Made by a program: the position numbers and the translations under genes. Positions 1 through 8,422 of a stretch of 64,000 nt of DNA are shown here, piece by piece. A model generated the notes under the pieces. The model was not told the DNA's origin and did not search any database. It saw nothing but the letters and a program-made list of their open reading frames with translations. The first letter of the stretch is position 1, and every line of letters starts with the position of its first letter. This DNA is from Hyphomonas sp. (GTDB lineage Bacteria > Pseudomonadota > Alphaproteobacteria > Caulobacterales > Hyphomonadaceae), in NCBI GenBank assembly GCA_017792365.1, contig CP051229.1:1984001-2048000 (forward strand), in the 5' to 3' direction.

Positions 1-1386
1 GGCGTTGATGAACAGCTCCATATCCTGGCCGTCCAGCGTACGCGCCGGCTTGTCCCGCAGCTTCGACAATTCCGCCAGCTTCTCATCCGACAGCGCGATC
101 CGCGACACGCAGCTCTGCACCAGCTCGGGCCCCGGCCGGATGTTCACGACGGAATTCTCGCCGTCGACAATGATCAGATCGCCGTCCTCGGCCCGCGTGA
201 CGGCGCCCTCGACTGCACCGATGGCCACGATCCCCATGGCGCGCGCCACGATGGCGGCATGCGACCCCGCGCCCGCTTCCTCAAGGACGATACCGGCCAG
301 CCCGGCATCGCGATACTCAAGCAACTCGGCGGGCCCGATCCGGCTCGCCACCAGAACCGAGCCCTTGGGCAGCGCCCGGCGCTCATCCCCGTCCAGTCCC
401 GCCAGCTGCCGCAGCAGCCGGTTCTCGAGATCCTCAAGATCGTGCAGCCGCTCGCGCATCAGGTTGTCGCGCGCGCTCGCCAGCCGCGCCCGGTGCTCGC
501 GGCGCACCCGGTCAACCGCCGCCTCGGCGGACAGGCCGGACCGCACCGCTTCCCGCAACCGCGCTTCCCAGGACGGGTCATGCGCGAACAGCCTGTACGT
601 TTCCAGCACATCCCGGCTCTCGCCGAACAGCACCGGACCGGCACGGGACAACATCGCATCGATCGACTGCCGCAGCGCCTCCAGCGCCCGGTTCAGCCGC
701 CGCTCTTCAACCTCCGGATCGCTGGCGAACAGCCGCGCAGGGGGCACGACGGGGTCGTAGAGGTGGGCGGGCCCCATAGCGACGCCCTCGTTCAAAACCC
801 TGCCCTCAAGCTCGATCGGCCGCGACGACCGGCCGTTCGCGCTCTGGGCTTCAGCCTCCGCAGCGACCAGCTCGGCCAACACCATCGCGATCGTCTGGAG
901 GGCCTCGACCTCCTCGTCGTCATAGGCCCGCTCGGTCCGGTTCTGCAGGACCACAACGCCCAGAACTCGTCCGCTGCGCAGGATCGGGACGCCTAGGAAG
1001 GAATGGAACGGGTCCTCGCCCGTCTCCGGCCGGTAGGAGAAGCGTGGGTGTGAAAAGGCGTCCGTCAGGCGCAGCGGCCGCGCCGTCGATGACACCAGGC
1101 CGACAAGGCCTTCATTCTCCGCCAGCCGGGTCCTGCCCACAGCCTCCTGCGAAAGACCCTCTGTCGCGATCAGCCCGAGCGAGGAATCCTCGTGCCGCAT
1201 ATAGATGGAGCAGACATCCGCCACCATCGTGTTGGCGGTCAGCTCGACCACGCGCTTCAGCCGCTGCGGCTCCGGGGCGGTGTCCGCCATCAGCGAGCGG
1301 AGCCGGCTCAGCAGCAGGCGCGCCCCGCCCGCCGGCGGCCGCGGCGCTGTCCCCCCAATGTCTCCTGGTCTGCCGCGTTCGCTCAA
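1..1386 (-). CDS. ptsP: PtsP, GAF-domain phosphoenolpyruvate-protein phosphotransferase (3' end outside window)
   Basis: First enzyme (EI-Ntr) of the nitrogen-type phosphotransferase system: it autophosphorylates from PEP and passes the phosphate to NPr in the cytoplasm. The 462 codons present cover an N-terminal GAF domain (about residues 30-165), the HPr-binding part of EI, and the mobile phosphohistidine domain with the motif GSHAAIVARAMG; the active His is about residue 376. The PEP-binding barrel lies beyond base 1. The frame opens after an in-frame TGA at 1402-1404. The best start is TTG at 1384-1386, preceded by AGGA; no ATG fits. It lies 37 bp after lysC on the same strand, a common alphaproteobacterial pairing. 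Function is secure from the domain order; the start is less so. Confidence 0.92.
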   Translation of the reverse strand, partial: MSERGRPGDIGGTAPRPPAGGARLLLSRLRSLMADTAPEPQRLKRVVELTANTMVADVCSIYMRHEDSSLGLIATEGLSQEAVGRTRLAENEGLVGLVSSTARPLRLTDAFSHPRFSYRPETGEDPFHSFLGVPILRSGRVLGVVVLQNRTERAYDDEEVEALQTIAMVLAELVAAEAEAQSANGRSSRPIELEGRVLNEGVAMGPAHLYDPVVPPARLFASDPEVEERRLNRALEALRQSIDAMLSRAGPVLFGESRDVLETYRLFAHDPSWEARLREAVRSGLSAEAAVDRVRREHRARLASARDNLMRERLHDLEDLENRLLRQLAGLDGDERRALPKGSVLVASRIGPAELLEYRDAGLAGIVLEEAGAGSHAAIVARAMGIVAIGAVEGAVTRAEDGDLIIVDGENSVVNIRPGPELVQSCVSRIALSDEKLAELSKLRDKPARTLDGQDMELFINA

Positions 1387-1423
1387 CTTCGTTCCTGATC
1401 ACCCCCCCGAAAACCGGGAGGAA

Positions 1424-2674
1424 TTAGTCAGCATCCAGTCCATAAGCCGTATGCAGCGTGCGCACGGCCAGCTCTGTATACGAAGCGTCTATCAATACAG
1501 AAATCTTGATTTCAGAGGTGGAGATCACCTGAATATTGATGCCTTTCGCCGAAAGCGCCTCAAACATGGTCTTCGCCACGCCCGCATGACTGCGCATGCC
1601 CACGCCGATGACCGAAACCTTGGCGACGTCGCGCTCGAGGACCAGTTCGTCGAACCCGATCGTGTCCTTCTTCTTTTCCAGCGTCTTCTTGGTGAGCTCG
1701 GCGTCACGCTCGGTGGTGGTGAACACCATGTTCTGCCGCCCCGCCTTCCGCGAGCTCGCCTGCACGATCATGTCGACATTGACGCCGGCATCCGCCAGCG
1801 CGCCGAAGATGCTCGCCGCAACGCCGGGATGGTCCTCGACCCCCAGCAGCGTGACCTTCGCCTCGTCCCGCGAATACGCGACGCCGCTGACTACCTGCTT
1901 CTCCACGATCTCATCCTCATCACAAACCAGCGTGCCGGATGTCGGCTCCGCCACTGCGCCTTCAAAACTCGACAGAACCCGCACCGGAACCCGGTGGTTC
2001 ATCGCCATCTCGACCGACCGCGTCTGCAGCACCTTGGCGCCAAGCGACGCCAGTTCGAGCATTTCTTCATACGCGATCTTGTCGAGCTTGCGCGCCTTCG
2101 TCGCGATCCGCGGATCCGTCGTGTAGACGCCATCAACGTCGGTGTAGATATCGCACAGATCGGCCTTCAGCGCGGCGGCCACAGCCACAGCGCTCGTATC
2201 CGAACCGCCCCGGCCAAGCGTTGAGACCCGACCTTCGCCATCAACGCCCTGGAAACCGGCGACGACCGCGATCTCGCCAGCGTCGACCGATTCCTGGAAC
2301 TCGGGGCGCTCGAAGCCCAGAATGCGCGCCTTCGAATGCGCCCCATCCGTGCGCAGGCCAACCTGCCAGCCAAGCCAGGACCGCGCCTTCAGGCCGCGAC
2401 GGCGCAGCGCCAGCGCCAGCAGGCCGGACGTCACCTGTTCGCCGGAAGCCACGATGACATCGTGTTCGTCGTCAAACTCGGGTCCCTGCAGGTCGTCGCC
2501 AGCCGCTTCACGCGCCCAGGCCACCAGCTCGTTCGTCTTCCCGGACATCGCCGAGACGATGACGGCGAGCCCTTTCGCCTTCTGCTTGCGCGCAGCGACG
2601 ATGTCGGCAACGTGCGCGATCCGTTCCAGGTTCGCGACTGACGTACCGCCAAATTTCAGGACCAGACGATCCAT
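1424..2674 (-). CDS. lysC: Aspartate kinase
   Basis: Phosphorylates aspartate, the first step towards lysine, threonine, methionine and diaminopimelate. The 416-residue protein shows the kinase motifs KFGGTSV (7-13), SGEQ (78-81), GRGGSDTSA (154-162) and TDVDGVYTTDPR (178-189). Two ACT domains follow from about residue 270, as expected for a feedback-inhibited monofunctional enzyme. The ATG at 2672-2674 is chosen because MDRLVLKFGG is the usual N-terminus; the frame stays open another 105 codons upstream but that stretch does not look coding. The gene is divergent from ubiG (about 150 bp gap) and precedes ptsP. Confidence 0.97.
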   Translation of the reverse strand: MDRLVLKFGGTSVANLERIAHVADIVAARKQKAKGLAVIVSAMSGKTNELVAWAREAAGDDLQGPEFDDEHDVIVASGEQVTSGLLALALRRRGLKARSWLGWQVGLRTDGAHSKARILGFERPEFQESVDAGEIAVVAGFQGVDGEGRVSTLGRGGSDTSAVAVAAALKADLCDIYTDVDGVYTTDPRIATKARKLDKIAYEEMLELASLGAKVLQTRSVEMAMNHRVPVRVLSSFEGAVAEPTSGTLVCDEDEIVEKQVVSGVAYSRDEAKVTLLGVEDHPGVAASIFGALADAGVNVDMIVQASSRKAGRQNMVFTTTERDAELTKKTLEKKKDTIGFDELVLERDVAKVSVIGVGMRSHAGVAKTMFEALSAKGINIQVISTSEIKISVLIDASYTELAVRTLHTAYGLDAD

Positions 2675-2825
2675 TTCGCCCAAACCCTCCCGACAGGCCG
2701 GAACGCTCCGGCCCAAAAGTTTCAATTGCTGGAAGGCATGTAGCGCCCGCCGGTCCCGACGGCTAGTGTAGCGCCAATGTTCACTCACGCCTGCGACGAG
2801 ATGTAGTCGCCTCAACCGGGAAAAC

Positions 2826-3602
2826 ATGCCCAAGACGCTCGAATTCGACGAATCCGTTCCCCAGTCGCCCAGCATAGACCCTGCCGAGATTGAGAAATTT
2901 CGCGCCATGGCGAGCGAATGGTGGTCGCCGACGGGCAAGTTTGCCCCCCTGCACAAATTCAATCCGGTCCGGCTGGATTTCATCCGCAAGACGGCGATCG
3001 ATCATTTCGGCATCGATGACAGCAAGCGCCGGCCCCTCACCGGGCTGAGGCTGCTCGACGCCGGCTGTGGCGGCGGCCTCGTATCCGAGCCGATGGGGCG
3101 TCTCGGCGCCAGCGTGACCGGGGTCGACGCCGGCGCCGCCAACATCAAGGCGGCTACGGTTCATGCTGAGTCTGCAGACGTCGAGGTGGACTACAGGGTC
3201 GGCGCCATTGAAGGGCTGCTGGCGGCGGGCGAGCCTTCGTTCGACATCGTTCTTGCGCTTGAGGTGGTCGAGCACGTTGTCGATCCGGCGCGCTTCCTCG
3301 CCGACTGCGCCGCGCTCGTCAAACCCGGCGGCCTGCTCGTCATGGGCACGCTCAACCGGACGGCGAAAGCCTTCGCGCTGGCTATCGTCGGCGCTGAATA
3401 CGTCATGCGCTGGCTGCCGCAGGGCACGCACGAATGGTCGAAGTTCGTCACGCCAATGGAAGCCGCAGCCGCCCTGACGGGCGCGGGCATGCTCACCGCG
3501 CCAGCGACCGGCGTCACCTACAATCCGCTGACCGGCAAGTGGTCGCTCTCGAATGACGCGTCGGTCAACTATCTACTTACGGCGACGCGACCGAAGCCGT
3601 GA
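2826..3602 (+). CDS. ubiG: Ubiquinone biosynthesis O-methyltransferase UbiG
   Basis: SAM-dependent methyltransferase that carries out both O-methylations in ubiquinone synthesis. At 258 aa it has the family length. The N-terminal stretch with EIEKFRAMASEWW and the motif FAPLHKFNPVRL is characteristic of UbiG. The SAM-binding glycine loop LDAGCGGG is at 77-84, followed by the acidic residue of VTGVDA and the EVVEHV motif. The C-terminal YNPLTGKWSLS block is also typical. It is transcribed away from lysC, a conserved alphaproteobacterial neighbourhood. Confidence 0.96.
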   Translation: MPKTLEFDESVPQSPSIDPAEIEKFRAMASEWWSPTGKFAPLHKFNPVRLDFIRKTAIDHFGIDDSKRRPLTGLRLLDAGCGGGLVSEPMGRLGASVTGVDAGAANIKAATVHAESADVEVDYRVGAIEGLLAAGEPSFDIVLALEVVEHVVDPARFLADCAALVKPGGLLVMGTLNRTAKAFALAIVGAEYVMRWLPQGTHEWSKFVTPMEAAAALTGAGMLTAPATGVTYNPLTGKWSLSNDASVNYLLTATRPKP

Positions 3603-3695
3603 CAGGGCGTCGGAATCCGACCCGGCAGGTCACACTTTCGCCTGCACGGAATGGAATATGCAGGTCAGGTTTGCACTCCAGACTTCGGGCTCGCC

Positions 3696-4289
3696 ATGTC
3701 ACTTCCTACGCCTGATGATGTCCTGGACTTCTGGTTCACTTCGGCCAGAGACCCGGAGCCGCGCTTCGACCTCTGGTTCAAGAAGCGCGACGAGACGGAC
3801 CAGCTCATCCGCGACAAGTTCGAAGCCCTCGTGACAACGCTTGCCTCAGGACATGCCTACGACTGGTCGGCGATGGGCGCCAAGGAAACGCTGGCAGCCA
3901 TCATCGCGCTCGACCAGTTCCCGCGGAACATCTATCGCGGCTCGCCCAAGGCGTTCGCGTCGGACCACCTCGCCCTGTCGCTCGCCAGCAACATGATGGT
4001 CATGGGAAGCGATCACCGCCTCTCCCTGCTCGAGCGCTGGTTCGTCTACATGCCGCTGGAGCACGCCGAGAGCCGTACAACCCAGCGCGCAAGCGTCGCG
4101 GCGTTCACGGAGCTGCGCGATGCGGCGCCGGCCGAGCACAGGACGCTGTTCGCCGACGCGCTCGACTACGCGCACAAGCACGCCGACGTGATCGAGCGCT
4201 TCGGCCGCTTTCCGCACCGCAACGAGATACTCGGCCGCACGTCCACGCCGGAAGAACTGGCGTGGCTCGAACAGAACGGCGGCTTCTAG
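3696..4289 (+). CDS. DUF924 family protein
   Basis: A 197-residue cytoplasmic protein of the DUF924 family, an all-helical TPR-like fold without established biochemical function. Diagnostic features are the start [14 protein letters not shown], the central [11 protein letters not shown] motif and the [14 protein letters not shown] segment. The ATG at 3696 is preferred over one at 3651 because family members begin just before the DDVLDFWF motif. Its TAG shares four bases (CTAG) with the stop of the convergent msrA. Confidence 0.9.
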   Translation: MSLPTPDDVLDFWFTSARDPEPRFDLWFKKRDETDQLIRDKFEALVTTLASGHAYDWSAMGAKETLAAIIALDQFPRNIYRGSPKAFASDHLALSLASNMMVMGSDHRLSLLERWFVYMPLEHAESRTTQRASVAAFTELRDAAPAEHRTLFADALDYAHKHADVIERFGRFPHRNEILGRTSTPEELAWLEQNGGF

Positions 4290-4936
4290 GTCTTAACCCC
4301 AACGCCCGTCTGACACGCGACGCCGGTCCCGCCCAGGCCGCAATAGCCCTGCGGGTTCTTCGCGAGATACTGCTGGTGGTAGTCTTCGGCGTAGTAGAAT
4401 GTCCCGGCCGGCCGGATCTCGGTCGTGATGGCGCCCAGCCCCGCGCCCCTCAGCGCCGCCTGGTACCCCTCCTTCGAGGCCTCCGCCCGCGCTGCCTGGT
4501 CAGCGCCGTCCGTGTAGATTGCAGAGCGATACTGGGTGCCGATATCATTGCCCTGCCGCATGCCCTGCGTCGGGTCGTGGGACTCCCAGAACACCTTGAG
4601 GAGTTCGTCATAGCTCACCGTCTTAGGGTCAAAGGCGACCAGAACGACTTCGGTATGCCCGGTGCCGCCCGAGCACACTTCTTCATAGCTGGGGTTTGGC
4701 GTTTCCCCGCCGGCATACCCGACAGCCGTCGTCCACACCCCCTCCGTCTCCCAGAACTTGCGCTCCGCGCCCCAGAAGCACCCGAGGCCAAATACGGCCA
4801 CCTCGATCCCCTCCGGGAACGGCCCCTTAATCGGACGATCGTAGACAAAATGGCGCTCTGCGGTGGGGATTGCCCGCTCCCGACCCGGCAGCGCCTTGCC
4901 GCGCGGCGGTATTTCCACAGTCTTTCTGCCAAACAT
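4286..4936 (-). CDS. msrA: Peptide-methionine (S)-S-oxide reductase MsrA
   Basis: Reduces methionine-S-sulfoxide in oxidised proteins. The catalytic motif GCFWG is present with the nucleophilic Cys at about residue 53, followed by the family blocks [27 protein letters not shown] and QYRSAIY. A C-terminal [12 protein letters not shown] holds candidate resolving cysteines. The start MFGRKTVE (ATG at 4934-4936) is chosen because a strong AGGAGAAGG ribosome site sits just upstream; an in-frame ATG farther out would place that site inside the coding region. No signal peptide, so cytosolic. Tail-to-tail overlap of four bases with the DUF924 gene. Confidence 0.96.
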   Translation of the reverse strand: MFGRKTVEIPPRGKALPGRERAIPTAERHFVYDRPIKGPFPEGIEVAVFGLGCFWGAERKFWETEGVWTTAVGYAGGETPNPSYEEVCSGGTGHTEVVLVAFDPKTVSYDELLKVFWESHDPTQGMRQGNDIGTQYRSAIYTDGADQAARAEASKEGYQAALRGAGLGAITTEIRPAGTFYYAEDYHQQYLAKNPQGYCGLGGTGVACQTGVGVKT

Positions 4937-5094
4937 GGCCTTCTCCTCTCTTGAGAGAGACATTGCGTTCCCCAGCCATTTGGGCCCGTTCGGGCGCGAT
5001 TCCAAGCGGATCAGGGCGCGCTACGGCCTTGAACTCGAAACCGCTGCATGCAATGACGCGCGCTTCCCGATCCGGCTGCTGCCCCGGGAAGCAC

Positions 5095-5184
5095 GGTGAG
5101 GTGGCCGAGTGGTCGAAGGCGCACGCCTGGAACGCGTGTAGGCGGGCAACTGTCTCGTGGGTTCGAATCCCACCCTCACCGCCA
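5095..5184 (+). tRNA. tRNA-Ser (anticodon GGA)
   Basis: A 90-nt class II tRNA. The acceptor stem pairs GGTGAGG (5095-5101) with CCTCACC (5174-5180), followed by discriminator G and an encoded CCA at 5182-5184. The anticodon stem CACGC/GCGTG encloses the loop CTGGAAC, giving anticodon GGA, which reads UCC and UCU. The T loop GTTCGAATC is canonical, and the long variable arm confirms serine. It is a free-standing gene between msrA and the amidohydrolase, with no integrase or attachment-site duplication nearby. Confidence 0.96.
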
Positions 5185-5298
5185 CGCAGCTACCGCATCT
5201 GCCCCAGAATTCCCGTCCTTGATGACCTGCGACCTCAGCCCTGGGTTGCTGAAGGACGCGCCGCCACCTTCACCGCGGGTAAGCTCACCGCCAGCTGT

Positions 5299-6774
5299 TC
5301 ATGCCGGACCGGCGCCTTGCCTGCGGCGCAGGGCCAGGAACTCGGCGCGCGTCTTCGGACCGTAGGTCTGGAAACTGGGATCTCTGGCTTCGAGGTAGGC
5401 ATGACGCCGACGCGTCAAGCTGTCGACGCTGGCGCGCTGAAGCACTTCTTCCTTCGAGACATTGTACGGACGCGTCGCGTTCAGACCAAAGATCTTCGCC
5501 TTCAATTCGGGAGTGAGTTCTGGGTAGTTGAACCGTTCACGGTACTCTTCAGAAATCTGAAACGTGCGAAAGGCCTGGATCTGATCCTGCGGAGATCCAT
5601 ACCAGATCGAGTCTGTCCCCCAGAGAACGTTGTCCTCCCCGCAATACGTTATCAGTTTGCCGAGCAGGTGCGCGGCCTGATTGGGATCGCGCATGAGATA
5701 GCGCCAGGTTGAGCCCAGCTCGGCATAGACATTCGAATTCGGCGCAATGCCGCTATCGATCAGCGATTGGCAGAGCACATCGACGCCAGCGGACTTGCCG
5801 CTCCCGGCTGTGAAGTCTGCCTCCTCGACCGACGGATCGAATCCGGAATGATAGAGAATGAAATTGATGTCCGGGTGCCGCCTCGCTGCCTCGCCGATGT
5901 CCGAGCAGAGGCTGTGTTCATAGGACCGCGGACCAAACGGCAGTCCCTTGTGGATGCAGATGTTGCGGACGCCAAGCGATCTTGCTCTTGCAATGAACTC
6001 TTCGGCGACGTCGTCGGTCATGAAGAAGCCCTCGCCGTCAGGCCCCCACTGCGTGTACGTCTTCCACGCAGCGATGGGAAAATCCGACGCCAGCCTGTCC
6101 ATGTCTTCCAGGTCGCCGGCCTGGTTCGGATTGACCCGTCCATGCAGCAGCATGCGGTGATCGCCATCCATCGCGTCGATGATGCGACGCGTGGCGTCAG
6201 CTTCCTCGATCGTCAGCGGCTCCGCCTCGCGGGAACTTGGCACAAAGGACAGCACCATCATGTCCGTGTCAGAGTCGAGAAACACGTCCTTGATGAACTC
6301 CTCCGCCCGCAGACACTGGAGGTATTCCCGACCCTCATCAGGCGCATCCGCAACGCAGGCGTTCTGATCGAACACGAAGGGACGAGCGCTCTCCGGCATG
6401 GTCTTCAACCAGTCGCCGTCCGGATTTACGTAGTGACCCTGCACATCGAAGATGAACTCCTTGCCGTCAAGAAACGCCTGCGCAGCCTCTTCGTCGAGCG
6501 CTGCTTCCGGCGAAACATCGAACCTGCCGCCGGTCTGTCCTGTCTGCTCGTTTGTGCAATTCACCGCCAGAAGGCTGGTCGCGGCCCCTGACATCGACAG
6601 CATGAACGCGCGTCGCGGCATCCCGCGCTTTCGGGCATTTTCCGAGGACCATGTCTGGGCCAGCTCGTTGGCGACAGTGTTGCGTTTCTCGAGCGGTTTC
6701 GGTGCAAACTCACCGTTTGATGTTGAATCAATACGGATCGGCAGTCTTGTTCCGTCGGGATCTCGTTGTGACAT
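5299..6774 (-). CDS. Exported amidohydrolase-family (TIM-barrel) protein
   Basis: A 491-residue predicted metal-dependent hydrolase of the amidohydrolase-2 (decarboxylase-like) superfamily; substrate unknown. About 50 residues precede a Tat-type signal (RKRGMPRRAFML) followed by a hydrophobic stretch ending LLAVNC, so it is probably exported and possibly lipid-anchored. Barrel features include FDVQGHYV, which replaces the usual DxHxH first-strand motif and leaves a single His, then HKGLPFGPRS, YHSGFD and the C-terminal LWGTDSIWYG with the conserved Asp. The loss of the first-strand metal site is notable. Start ATG 6772-6774 has GGAGG upstream. It is last of a minus-strand set with the beta-propeller lipoprotein and TonB receptor. 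Confidence 0.72.
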   Translation of the reverse strand: MSQRDPDGTRLPIRIDSTSNGEFAPKPLEKRNTVANELAQTWSSENARKRGMPRRAFMLSMSGAATSLLAVNCTNEQTGQTGGRFDVSPEAALDEEAAQAFLDGKEFIFDVQGHYVNPDGDWLKTMPESARPFVFDQNACVADAPDEGREYLQCLRAEEFIKDVFLDSDTDMMVLSFVPSSREAEPLTIEEADATRRIIDAMDGDHRMLLHGRVNPNQAGDLEDMDRLASDFPIAAWKTYTQWGPDGEGFFMTDDVAEEFIARARSLGVRNICIHKGLPFGPRSYEHSLCSDIGEAARRHPDINFILYHSGFDPSVEEADFTAGSGKSAGVDVLCQSLIDSGIAPNSNVYAELGSTWRYLMRDPNQAAHLLGKLITYCGEDNVLWGTDSIWYGSPQDQIQAFRTFQISEEYRERFNYPELTPELKAKIFGLNATRPYNVSKEEVLQRASVDSLTRRRHAYLEARDPSFQTYGPKTRAEFLALRRRQGAGPA

Positions 6775-6952
6775 GGTCGCGGCCTCCGTCTTTGATCTCC
6801 GTCTCCAACAGGTCGTCATGGACCATTGCACGAAATCAAGGAGCCGGGAACGTCGCGATCGGGTTCAACACGCTCCGAGACGAGCCTGCTCGGCATTGAG
6901 CGCGCCGCCATTCGGAGAACCCGCGTCAACGATCGAACCAACCGCCGCGGCG

Positions 6953-8119
6953 TTACGAACCGCCAAATTGGTCGAGTACATCTGCCGGCACTGACGCCAC
7001 ACTGATGTGTTTCGGCCCTTCGCCAACGCTGACCCTTGCAAGTTCCTCGGCGGCGGCCAGCGAAACCACGGAGACGGTTCCTGCCCTCGAATTCGGAAGT
7101 AGGCAGATCTCATCATTGCGCGCGAGCGTCGCCCAACCCGGCGCGTCGCCAACCGGAACGGTTGCGATCAACGTCAGATCAGCAGCATTGACGAGCGCTG
7201 CATAGTCGGAAGCGCGGCCCGCAAGGCACAGCGTTGCGCCATCGTGCGTCAATGCGAGCCCGTGGTGCGGCGCTTCGAAATCCCAATCCTCCTCCGTGAC
7301 GCCATCGGCGACCGGCAGGTCGAGCCGTCCCAATTCCTCGATGCCAGGATAGCTGAAGAGGATCACGCCGTGATGATTGTGCGTCTGGGCGTAGAACGCA
7401 TCACGGTCGGGACGCATGTGCCAGGGGCGCACGCCATTCGGTGTACGGATCCGCTCCTGAACCTCCATGCTGGCGGCGTCCGCGACGGTAAGTTCGTAGG
7501 CATAGCCCGAGGTTTCGCTCGGCGCATCGATGTTGTCGCGACGATCGACGGGGACCTGCATGTTTCCAAGGCTGGTGTTGAAAACCAGACGCCCGTCCGG
7601 AGACACTTGCGTGTCGTGCGGGAAGACGCCGGAAACAAACTCGCCAGTGACCTCCCCGGTTTGCGTATCAATGCGCCGCACCCGGTTCGCCGTGAGCGCC
7701 GCGACGTACAGGTGCGCCCCATCGGCGCTGATCGTCATGTGGTCCGCGCGCACTAGGTCGACAGGCGTGGCCCATAGCTGCTCGCCGGTTGCGACATCGA
7801 AGGCCGCCACGTCGCCAAGATAGCCGCGCGAGACGTAGAGCCGGCGACCGTCAGGCGAGACATCGCTGTCCTGTGCGTAGTTTGGAGTTCCGGGGCGCTC
7901 GACAATGCGTCCATCCGGATTGATGTCGATTTCGCCCACGACTGTCAGCGTCGCAGTATCGAGCAGTGAAACCGTCGCGGCCTCTGCATTGGCGACGAAT
8001 GCAATCTCGCGGTCTTCACGCGCCTGCGGAGACGCAGGCGCCGCCTCCTCAATCTCAGGGGCCGGTTCCGCGCAGGCGCCAAGCACCACAGCGGCTGACG
8101 CCAGCAGGCAAAGTCTCAT
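6953..8119 (-). CDS. YVTN-type beta-propeller lipoprotein
   Basis: A 388-residue exported protein with a lipoprotein signal ending VVLGAC (Cys at residue 16). The rest consists of WD/YVTN-like blades, with repeated signatures such as VSPDGRRLYVSRG, ISADGAHLYVAAL and VSPDGRLVFNTS, as in the lactonase/cytochrome-D1-like propeller superfamily. It probably binds or processes a ligand at the outer membrane or in the periplasm; no catalytic residues can be assigned. The start ATG at 8117-8119 has GGGAGAG upstream. It lies between the TonB receptor and the exported amidohydrolase on the same strand, so a shared substrate is likely but inferred. Confidence 0.75.
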   Translation of the reverse strand: MRLCLLASAAVVLGACAEPAPEIEEAAPASPQAREDREIAFVANAEAATVSLLDTATLTVVGEIDINPDGRIVERPGTPNYAQDSDVSPDGRRLYVSRGYLGDVAAFDVATGEQLWATPVDLVRADHMTISADGAHLYVAALTANRVRRIDTQTGEVTGEFVSGVFPHDTQVSPDGRLVFNTSLGNMQVPVDRRDNIDAPSETSGYAYELTVADAASMEVQERIRTPNGVRPWHMRPDRDAFYAQTHNHHGVILFSYPGIEELGRLDLPVADGVTEEDWDFEAPHHGLALTHDGATLCLAGRASDYAALVNAADLTLIATVPVGDAPGWATLARNDEICLLPNSRAGTVSVVSLAAAEELARVSVGEGPKHISVASVPADVLDQFGGS

Positions 8120-8422
8120 CCCGTCTCTCCCAATGATGTGCGCACCGCTGACCCTGGACGCCCTAGATCCGCCGCAAATCGTACATGAACGGTCAAGCAC
8201 ATCGACACAAGAGTTGCAGCGACGATCAACATCTGAGGCCCAGCGGCGCGAGCACCCCGGATAAAGGTTCACCTCGGACTTCAGACACCGTTTTCAAGCA
8301 CCCGCCGAGAGATAAGGGACCGCCTACCGACCAACCCCAGCGCGGCCGCCCGGTGCATCAGGGAGATATGTTGTGCAAGATGCACTCACCCGACGACACA
8401 CCGTGGCGGCGGCGCCAGGCGC
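8120..8422. other. Intergenic region between TonB receptor and beta-propeller lipoprotein
   Basis: 303 bp with no credible gene on either strand. It probably carries the leader of the beta-propeller gene; only the ribosome site GGGAGAG next to 8119 is clear. I see no recognisable terminator hairpin or strong promoter here. Confidence 0.5.

Noticed and set aside
2675-2989. N-terminal extension of aspartate kinase
   Set aside because: The upstream part is not similar to any aspartokinase and is antisense to ubiG; the canonical start MDRLVLKFGG is at 2674.
5095-5184. tRNA-Ser as an integration site for a mobile element
   Set aside because: No integrase, no repeated tRNA 3' end nearby, and the flanking genes show ordinary composition.
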